A stretch of 64,000 nt of DNA from Rhodospirillales bacterium (GTDB lineage: Bacteria > Pseudomonadota > Alphaproteobacteria > Rhodospirillales > WMHbin7): the NCBI GenBank assembly GCA_016215555.1, contig JACRJC010000005.1, positions 40,976 to 104,975 on the forward strand. The letters are read 5' to 3'. This document shows positions 58,750-64,000 of the stretch, piece by piece (the first letter of the stretch is position 1; each line of letters starts with the position of its first letter). Made by a program: the position numbers and the translations under genes. Below the pieces are notes generated by a model. That model had not been told where the DNA came from. It saw only the letters and a program-made list of their open reading frames with translations, and made no database searches.

Positions 58750-60536
58750 GACGTCGGTCCGTTGCCGTTGGCATGGGACGTGCCCTGCAGGGCGTGCAGG
58801 CGCGCGTACAAACCGCCTTTGGCCAGCAGTTCGGCATGGCTGCCGCTTTCGGCGACAAGACCCTGGTCGATGACGTAGATCAGGTCGGCATGGGTGATGG
58901 TCGATAGACGATGCGCGATCACCAGCGTGGTGCGGCCCCGCATCAACTTGTCGAGCGCCGTCTGCACGGCGCGCTCGGATTCGGTGTCAAGCGCGCTGGT
59001 CGCTTCGTCGAGCAGCAAGATGGGGGCGTTGCGCAGCATGGCCCGGGCGATGGCCAGGCGCTGGCGCTGGCCGCCGGACAGTTTGACGCCATGCTCGCCC
59101 ACCGTGGTGTCATAGCCCTGGGGCAGGGCGGTAATGAAGTCGTGCGCCGCCGCCGCCATTGCCGCCGCCTCGATCTCTTCTTGCGAGGCCCCCTGGCGGC
59201 CATAGGCGATGTTGGCGCGAATGGTGTCGTCGAACAGCACCACTTCCTGGCTGACCAGGGCGGCGACAGAGCGCAGGCTTTCCAATTGCACGTCTTGCAC
59301 ATTCTGGCCGTCGATGGCGATGACGCCCGATTGGACATCGTAGAAGCGGGGGATCAGATTCAAGATGGTCGATTTGCCGGCGCCCGAGGGACCGACCAGC
59401 GCCACCGTTGCGCCGGCGGGGACGTCAAGCGACAGGCCGTGCAGAGCGCCCTTCTCGTCGTTATAGGCAAAGCCGACATTTTTGAAGCTGATGGCGCCGC
59501 CCGCAATCTTCAAAGGCAGGGCGCCTTGAATATCGACGATCGAGGGTTTGCAGTCCAAAACCTCGAAGACGCGCTGGGCCGCCGACAGGCCTTCTTGCAG
59601 ATTGGCGTTCAGGTTGGCCAGCGCCTTCAGGGGCTGATAGGCCATCAGCAGGGCGGTGATGAAGGAGAAGAAAGCGCCTGCCGTGGTGGCGCCGTCGATG
59701 ACCCGAGCACCGCCATAGACGATGACCACGGTAACGGCGGCGCCGCCCAGCGTTTCCATGATCGGGCTTGACCACGATCTTGTGCGCGAGGCCTTGAAGT
59801 TCAGCTTGAAGATTTTCTCGACGATGGCGCCGACCCGGTCCGACTCGTAGGCGGCCATGCCATAGGCCTTGACGACGCGAATACCCTGGAAGCACTGCTC
59901 GATCAGGGTGGTGAACAGGCCCCATTCTTCCTGGGTGTTGGCGGTGACGCGGCGGATGCGCCGCCCCAGCTTGACGATGGGCAGAACGGTCAGCGGAAAG
60001 ACCAAGAAGGAAATGCTGGCCAGCATCCAGTCCTGATAGAACATGACGGCGATCAGAAACAGCACCGACAGCGAATCCTTGCCGACGCTGACCAGGGCGT
60101 TCGAAACGGCGGCGCGGATCAGATTGACGTCGGTGTTGAAGCGCGACAGCAGGCGACCGGTGGTGGTGGCGTGGAAATAGGCGATGTCCTGGGTGAGCAT
60201 GTGGCGGAACAGCCGATCTTGCAGATCGGCGATGATGCGCAGGCCCACGAAACTCATATGGACGGACGATCCGTAGCTGGCCAGGCCCTTGACGGCGGCG
60301 GTGGCCAGCACGGCCATGCCGACCGGCCACAGCATGTCGAGGCGCCGTTCCACGAAAACCTTGTTGACCACCGGGTCCATCAGCCAGGCCGAGGCGGCGG
60401 TGGCGGCCGCCACGATGCCCATCAGAACCAAGGACAGTGCGATCTTGCCGACATAGGGGCGGATATTGTCCTTGGCCAGCCTGGTGATCAGGCGTAGCGA
60501 GGACTGGTCCAGTTTGATTTTCTTTTTCTTTGTCAA
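58746..60536 (-). CDS. msbA: Lipid A/phospholipid flippase MsbA
   Basis: 596 residues. ABC exporter half-transporter with six transmembrane helices (about 30-310) and an ATPase domain: Walker A VGPSGAGKSTILNLI, signature LSGGQRQRLAIARAM, Walker B LLLDEATSALDTESERAV, H-loop AHRLST. It moves core-lipid A from the inner to the outer leaflet of the inner membrane, as a homodimer. First gene of the lipid A block, with an overlapping stop/start into the acyltransferase. Confidence 0.93.
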   Translation of the reverse strand: MTKKKKIKLDQSSLRLITRLAKDNIRPYVGKIALSLVLMGIVAAATAASAWLMDPVVNKVFVERRLDMLWPVGMAVLATAAVKGLASYGSSVHMSFVGLRIIADLQDRLFRHMLTQDIAYFHATTTGRLLSRFNTDVNLIRAAVSNALVSVGKDSLSVLFLIAVMFYQDWMLASISFLVFPLTVLPIVKLGRRIRRVTANTQEEWGLFTTLIEQCFQGIRVVKAYGMAAYESDRVGAIVEKIFKLNFKASRTRSWSSPIMETLGGAAVTVVIVYGGARVIDGATTAGAFFSFITALLMAYQPLKALANLNANLQEGLSAAQRVFEVLDCKPSIVDIQGALPLKIAGGAISFKNVGFAYNDEKGALHGLSLDVPAGATVALVGPSGAGKSTILNLIPRFYDVQSGVIAIDGQNVQDVQLESLRSVAALVSQEVVLFDDTIRANIAYGRQGASQEEIEAAAMAAAAHDFITALPQGYDTTVGEHGVKLSGGQRQRLAIARAMLRNAPILLLDEATSALDTESERAVQTALDKLMRGRTTLVIAHRLSTITHADLIYVIDQGLVAESGSHAELLAKGGLYARLHALQGTSHANGNGPTS

Positions 60537-60594
60537 ATGGCTAGGCTCCGGGCCCCTTCAATGGGCCAGGACCATAGCATGTTAGGAAAGCAAC

Positions 60595-61656
60595 TTAAAG
60601 CGGGGCCAAGACGGGCTTTTCGGGGGGCGTCGGGCAGGCAAAGGCCAGACCGGAATCGAAGGGATCGAGATTGGCCAGGAACTGGCGGGCCGAGACCTCC
60701 CAGGAAAATCCCAGGGCATGGGTCCGGCAAAGGCCGGGTTCGATCGACAAGGCGGTCAGGGCCGCCTTGCCAAGGTCTTCATCCAGGCAACCGGCGGGGG
60801 AATCGCCCAGCACGTCCAGCGGGCCCGCCACCGGATAAGCGGCCACCGGCAGGCCCGAGGCCATGGCTTCCAGCAGCACCAGGCCGAAAGTGTCGGTGCG
60901 GCTGGGAAAGACGAACAGATCGGCCGAGCGGTAATGGTTGGCCAGATCCTCGCCGATTTTTGCGCCCAGGAATTTCACTTGCGGGTAACGCGCTTTCAGT
61001 TGCTCCATCTGCGGACCGTCGCCGACCACCACCTTGGTGCCGGACAGATCCAGGGCCAGAAAGGACTCGATGTTCTTTTCCACCGCCACCCGCCCCACAT
61101 AGAGGCTGATCGGACGCAGCCAGGGATAGAGCGCGTCATCCTTCAAGCCGGGATGGAACAGGGTGGTATCCACGCCCCGGGTCCAGCGGCGGATGTTCTT
61201 GAATCCCCGCGCCTTCAAATCATCCTCGATCGATTGCGTGGCCACCATGACCGCCGAGGCCGGCTTGTGGAACCAGCGGATCAGCTTGTAGGTGAGGCCC
61301 ACGGGAATGTTGGACCGGGCGTGGATATATTCGGGAAAACGGGTGTGATAGGCGGTGGTGAAGGGAAGCTTCCGCTTGACGCAATAGCGCCGCCCGGCCA
61401 GTCCCAGCGGCCCTTCGGTGGCGATGTGGATGGCGCAGGGCTGATGGCTTTCGATGAGCTTGGCCATCTTGCGGCCCGGCAGCAGCGAAAGGCGGATTTC
61501 CGGATAGGTGGGGCAGGGCACGCTTTTGAACTGTTCGGGCGTGACGGCGATCACCTCGTGGCCTTGCCGCGACAATTCCTCGCTTAAAGTAACGAGCGTA
61601 CGGACGACGCCATTGATTTGAGGATGCCAGGCGTCGGTGATGACGAGGATGCGCAT
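60595..61656 (-). CDS. GT4 family glycosyltransferase (agt/MgtA-like)
   Basis: 353 residues. GT-B fold: LVITDAWHPQINGVVRTLVTLSEELSRQ (residues 4-30), YHTRFPEYIHARSNIPVG, RGVDTTLFHPG, VGRVAVEKNIESFLALD, and VFPSRTDTFGLVLLEAMASGLPVAAYPVAGPLDVLG with the E-x7-E motif. Similar enzymes transfer a hexose or hexuronic acid to diacylglycerol. ATG 61656 has an AAAGGA site. It lies downstream of the LpxH-like gene and opposite a diacylglycerol-kinase-family gene, which supports a lipid glycosylation role (inference). Confidence 0.85.
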   Translation of the reverse strand: MRILVITDAWHPQINGVVRTLVTLSEELSRQGHEVIAVTPEQFKSVPCPTYPEIRLSLLPGRKMAKLIESHQPCAIHIATEGPLGLAGRRYCVKRKLPFTTAYHTRFPEYIHARSNIPVGLTYKLIRWFHKPASAVMVATQSIEDDLKARGFKNIRRWTRGVDTTLFHPGLKDDALYPWLRPISLYVGRVAVEKNIESFLALDLSGTKVVVGDGPQMEQLKARYPQVKFLGAKIGEDLANHYRSADLFVFPSRTDTFGLVLLEAMASGLPVAAYPVAGPLDVLGDSPAGCLDEDLGKAALTALSIEPGLCRTHALGFSWEVSARQFLANLDPFDSGLAFACPTPPEKPVLAPL

Positions 61657-62444
61657 TGCGTTTCCTTTGAGGTTTGAAAGAGCGAGAGTTGGCGCAGCGC
61701 CATCCAGTGCAGGATTTCCAGGCGTCCGTCCCTGTGTTCGACCAGCGCCGTGCAGCTTTCCACCCAATCGCCGGTATTGGCGTAGGCGACGCCCTGCATG
61801 TCCTTCAGTTCGGCGTTGTGGATATGGCCGCAGACGATGCCATCGACGTCGCGCCGCCTGGCTTCGTTGGTCATCGTTTCTTCGTACTTGGCCATGAACT
61901 GAACCGCGTTCTTGACCTTGTGCTTCAAATAGGCCGACAGCGACCAGTAGGGCAGTCCCATCTGGCGGCGCGCGGCGTTGAACCACTGATTGATCTTCAA
62001 GGCCACCGTGTAGGCCCAGTCGCCCAGCAGGGCCAGCCATTTGGCGTATTTCACCACCCCGTCATAGGCGTCGCCGTGCAGCACCAGCAGGCGCTTGCCG
62101 TCGGCGGTTTCATGCACGGCCTCTTCCATGACCAGGATGTCGCCGAAGGTGTGTTCGGTATAGTCGCGGGCGAATTCGTCGTGATTGCCGGGGATGAAGA
62201 CGACCCTGGTGCCCTTGCGGGCCTTGCGCAAAATTTTCTGCACCACGTCGTTATGGGCCTGCGGCCAGTACCAACTCCGCTTCAGGCGCCATCCATCGAC
62301 GATGTCTCCGACCAAATAAAGATGGTCGCTTTCAGTATGTTTCAGGAAGTCGAGCAGAAATTCCGCCTTGGCTCCCCTGGTGCCCAGATGCACATCCGAT
62401 ATCCAGATGGATCTGTAGTGCTGCAGTTCGGAAATCGCGGTCAT
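61584..62444 (-). CDS. Metallophosphoesterase, LpxH-like UDP-2,3-diacylglucosamine diphosphatase family
   Basis: 286 residues. The calcineurin-type motifs are WISDVHLGTRG (D-x-H, residue 14), LVGDIVDGW (GD), IPGNHDEFARD (GNHD), LLVLHGDAYDG and GIVCGHIHNAE (GHxH). This matches the UDP-diacylglucosamine diphosphatase/LpxH-like group, although classical LpxH is about 240 residues and another lipid phosphatase is possible. Its last 73 bases overlap the start of the next glycosyltransferase in another frame, and the terminal 23 residues look like frame shadow. The actual stop could have been shifted by a frameshift. ATG 62444. Confidence 0.82.
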   Translation of the reverse strand: MTAISELQHYRSIWISDVHLGTRGAKAEFLLDFLKHTESDHLYLVGDIVDGWRLKRSWYWPQAHNDVVQKILRKARKGTRVVFIPGNHDEFARDYTEHTFGDILVMEEAVHETADGKRLLVLHGDAYDGVVKYAKWLALLGDWAYTVALKINQWFNAARRQMGLPYWSLSAYLKHKVKNAVQFMAKYEETMTNEARRRDVDGIVCGHIHNAELKDMQGVAYANTGDWVESCTALVEHRDGRLEILHWMALRQLSLFQTSKETQCASSSSPTPGILKSMASSVRSLL

Positions 62445-62621
62445 TCTGTACCCAGGCTGTGGATAAGCTCTAGGTCCAGTTGTTGTAGTCTTATTTTGTT
62501 TTTATGCAAGACTTTGTGGGTCTGTCACGATTATTTAACACCAATGACTTGGTCGTGTCATAATCATTACTTATACAATCCTTCAAGACACCCTTCGGTA
62601 ACAGTGCAAGGAAATCCTGGC
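62445..62621. promoter_or_regulatory. AT-rich divergent promoter region
   Basis: 177 bases between divergent genes, conspicuously richer in A and T than the neighbours. Inverted ATTATs (GATTAT at 62530 and ATAATC near 62561) and several TATA-like stretches make it the probable promoter for both the phosphoesterase-glycosyltransferase transcript and the diacylglycerol-kinase gene. No specific site is assigned. Confidence 0.45.
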
Positions 62622-63548
62622 GTGACCTACGATTCCAGCCCCTTCCCCGAACGAGCGGCGATGAGTTTTGCCAAGCCCCGGCGCGTGGCCGTCATCTTCA
62701 ATCCCACGGCGGGGCGACGGCATGGCTGGCGCTTTCAGGCCACGGTCGAGCGGTTGGAGGGACTGGTCACGCTGTACCGCACCACGCGGCCCGGCGACGC
62801 CACCGAGATGGCGCTCAACATGGTGGGCGACGGAATCGACGTCGTGGTGGCGGCGGGCGGCGACGGCACCATCAACGAGGTGGTGAACGGCTTGGCCGGC
62901 AGTTCCGTAGCCATGGGGATCATTCCGCTCGGCACCGCCAATGTGATGGCGCATGCGCTGGGCGTCGGCACCCGGCCTGCCAAGGTGGCCGCCGCCATCA
63001 ATCGCGGACAGCGCAAGACCTTGCATCTGGGGCGCATCACCTCGCCCGATCAGATCGGCGGACGCCTGTTCATCTTGATGGCCGGCGCCGGTTTCGACGC
63101 CCAGGTGGTGGCCGATGTCAACACGGCCCTGAAACGCCATGCCGGCGCCTTGGCCTATGTCGTCGAAACGCTGGGCGGCGCCTTCAAATACGCATTCCCG
63201 GAACTGACGGTGACGGTGGACGGCAAGGCGCATCGGGCGGTGACGGCGGTGGTGTGCAACGGGCCTTTTTATGGCGGCCCCTTCGTGGCCGCCCCCAAGG
63301 CGGATTTAAGCAAGCCCGGTTTCGAAATTCGCCTGCTGGAACATCCCGGCATCAAGAACGTGCTGCGCTATGGCGCGGCGCTGGTGACGGGCAAGCTTGA
63401 TTCGCTTCCCGATGCGCCCAGCCTGCTGGGAACGCGGATCGTCATCGAAGGCCCTGTCGGCGCGCCGGTGCAGGCCGATGGCGATATCCTGGCCCATCTT
63501 CCCGCCACCATCACCGTGGCCGACGAGACGGTGGACGTGCTGGGGTAG
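62622..63548 (+). CDS. Diacylglycerol kinase family lipid kinase (YegS/LCB5-like)
   Basis: 308 residues. DAGK catalytic motifs: VIFNPTAGRRHGWRF (residue about 25), VVAAGGDGTINEVVNGL (GGDGT, about 84), GIIPLGTANVMAHALG, GAGFDAQVVADV. It phosphorylates diacylglycerol or another lipid; its neighbour may be a lipid glycosyltransferase. Start: GTG 62622 has AAGGAA 8 bases upstream; the ATG at 62661 lacks a good site but gives a core-length protein. The domain itself starts near 62680. Confidence 0.88.
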   Translation: MTYDSSPFPERAAMSFAKPRRVAVIFNPTAGRRHGWRFQATVERLEGLVTLYRTTRPGDATEMALNMVGDGIDVVVAAGGDGTINEVVNGLAGSSVAMGIIPLGTANVMAHALGVGTRPAKVAAAINRGQRKTLHLGRITSPDQIGGRLFILMAGAGFDAQVVADVNTALKRHAGALAYVVETLGGAFKYAFPELTVTVDGKAHRAVTAVVCNGPFYGGPFVAAPKADLSKPGFEIRLLEHPGIKNVLRYGAALVTGKLDSLPDAPSLLGTRIVIEGPVGAPVQADGDILAHLPATITVADETVDVLG

Positions 63549-63609
63549 GGGGGCTCCCTTGATGCCGATTTCATTTTAGTCGTAAAATGCCTTTCCGGGA
63601 GGAGAGGTT

Positions 63610-63840
63610 ATGAGCGATCTCATAGAACATAGGGGCTATTTCGGCTCGGTTCATTTCAGCGCCGAGGACGTGGTGTTTCATGGCCGACTGGAATTCATCC
63701 GCGATTTGGTGACTTATGAAGGCACGACGGTCAAGGGCCTCAAAAGAGCCTTCCACGATGCGGTGGATGATTATCTGATTTTTTGCGCTCAGGAAGTCCA
63801 TGCCGGGCCATGCTTTAAGAAGGCTGACTTTCTTTCATAA
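63610..63840 (+). CDS. Truncated HicB-like antitoxin-family protein
   Basis: 76 residues. The HicB fold is visible: GYFGSVHFSAEDVVFHGRLEFIRDLVTYEGTTVKGLKRAFHDAVDDYLIFCA, matching the HicB N-terminal domain. The C-terminal ribbon-helix-helix (arc-like) segment expected in this subfamily (about 110 residues) is missing: the protein ends in ADFLS. No hicA lies upstream (only 61 bases) or downstream in the window. It has a strong GGGAGGAGAGG ribosome site. It is probably a decayed antitoxin. No catalytic or binding residue can be assigned. Confidence 0.72.
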   Translation: MSDLIEHRGYFGSVHFSAEDVVFHGRLEFIRDLVTYEGTTVKGLKRAFHDAVDDYLIFCAQEVHAGPCFKKADFLS

Positions 63841-63955
63841 ACGTCATGGCCGGGCTTGACCCACTGCTGTCCGGTTTAAAATTGGCGATGCTATCGAAAA
63901 CCGCAGGTATTGCGCCTCACATAGAAGAAACGGGCCTTCAGGACTTGAATAAGCG

Positions 63956-64000
63956 CCTCACCCTGAGGAAGCCGCGAAGCGGCTGTCTCGAAGGGCGAGG
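63956..64000. repeat. REP-like palindromic repeat at the right edge (continues beyond the window)
   Basis: The reverse complement reads CCTCGCCCTTCGAGACAGCC, then GCTTCGCGGCTTCCTCAGGGTGAGG, nearly identical to unit 1 of the repeat pair at 13905-13946. The 3' arm is cut by the window end. The 115 bases between the HicB-like stop and this repeat show no gene; a GCTGTCCGGTTTAAAATTGG stretch at 63868-63887 may be an insertion-sequence end. Confidence 0.8.

Noticed and set aside
63868..63887. Insertion sequence at the right edge
   Set aside because: Only a 20-base stretch resembles an IS end; there is no transposase and no second end, so it is not annotated as a mobile element.

Overview
The window comes from a high-GC Gram-negative bacterium, most likely an alphaproteobacterium. 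The signs are the envelope gene order lptF-lptD-surA-pdxA-rsmA, a DUF6898-type small protein, the LpxK/WaaA/MsbA lipid A block and palindromic repeats of a kind common in that class. The genus cannot be fixed from sequence alone. No rRNA, tRNA, CRISPR array or intact insertion sequence was seen.

Region 1 (1-28.3 kb) is mostly housekeeping. On the minus strand are an acyl-CoA dehydrogenase, a FAD-linked hydroxyacid dehydrogenase, rsmA, pdxA, surA, lptD and lptF. Then come cysQ and a Sua5-type threonylcarbamoyl-AMP synthase (+), and arfB, gmk and yicC (-). A small accessory patch on the + strand holds an MNT-HEPN toxin-antitoxin pair translationally coupled to a short-chain dehydrogenase, a GT4 glycosyltransferase and a PIG-L deacetylase. 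After it come panB, a feoA-feoB-FeoB-associated iron(II) uptake operon with a Fur-like palindrome, a five-gene oligopeptide/nickel-type ABC importer, and fabD-fabG.

Region 2 (28.5-52.1 kb) is the centrepiece: a compact carbon-fixation locus. A PocR/PAS histidine kinase precedes two transcription units that start with the same approximately 97-nt promoter-proximal element (about 71% identical, ungapped). Unit 1 is frdB-frdA-hdrC and ends in a strong terminator. Unit 2 is hdrB-ferredoxin-korA-korB-korC-hdrA-flxD-flxC-flxB-flxA-aclB-aclA-icd and ends in a second terminator. acnB follows with its own terminator. Together these encode the diagnostic reductive TCA steps: ATP citrate lyase, 2-oxoglutarate:ferredoxin oxidoreductase and a soluble fumarate reductase. 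They also encode a monomeric isocitrate dehydrogenase, aconitase B and a complete FlxABCD-HdrABC-type electron-bifurcation module. The ATP citrate lyase large subunit is 916 residues, about 300 longer than the usual bacterial AclA, and resembles the divergent ('type II') enzyme described for Magnetococcus and the Riftia symbiont.

The inferred logic is as follows. NADH feeds the Flx subunits and HdrA bifurcates. The low-potential branch reduces ferredoxin for KorABC. The high-potential branch leaves through HdrBC. Because hdrC is co-transcribed with frdBA, whose iron-sulfur subunit lacks the CCG domain of archaeal TfrB, fumarate may be the high-potential acceptor. Two reductive steps of the cycle would then be energetically coupled. 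This is a hypothesis.

Region 3 (52.1-64 kb) returns to envelope functions: a FAD oxidase, a YqhA/UPF0114 membrane protein, a GT-C-like membrane protein (+), the block msbA-DUF374 acyltransferase-waaA-lpxK (-), a GT4 glycosyltransferase with an overlapping LpxH-like phosphoesterase (-), a divergent diacylglycerol-kinase-family gene, a truncated orphan HicB-like gene, and a palindromic repeat at the right edge.
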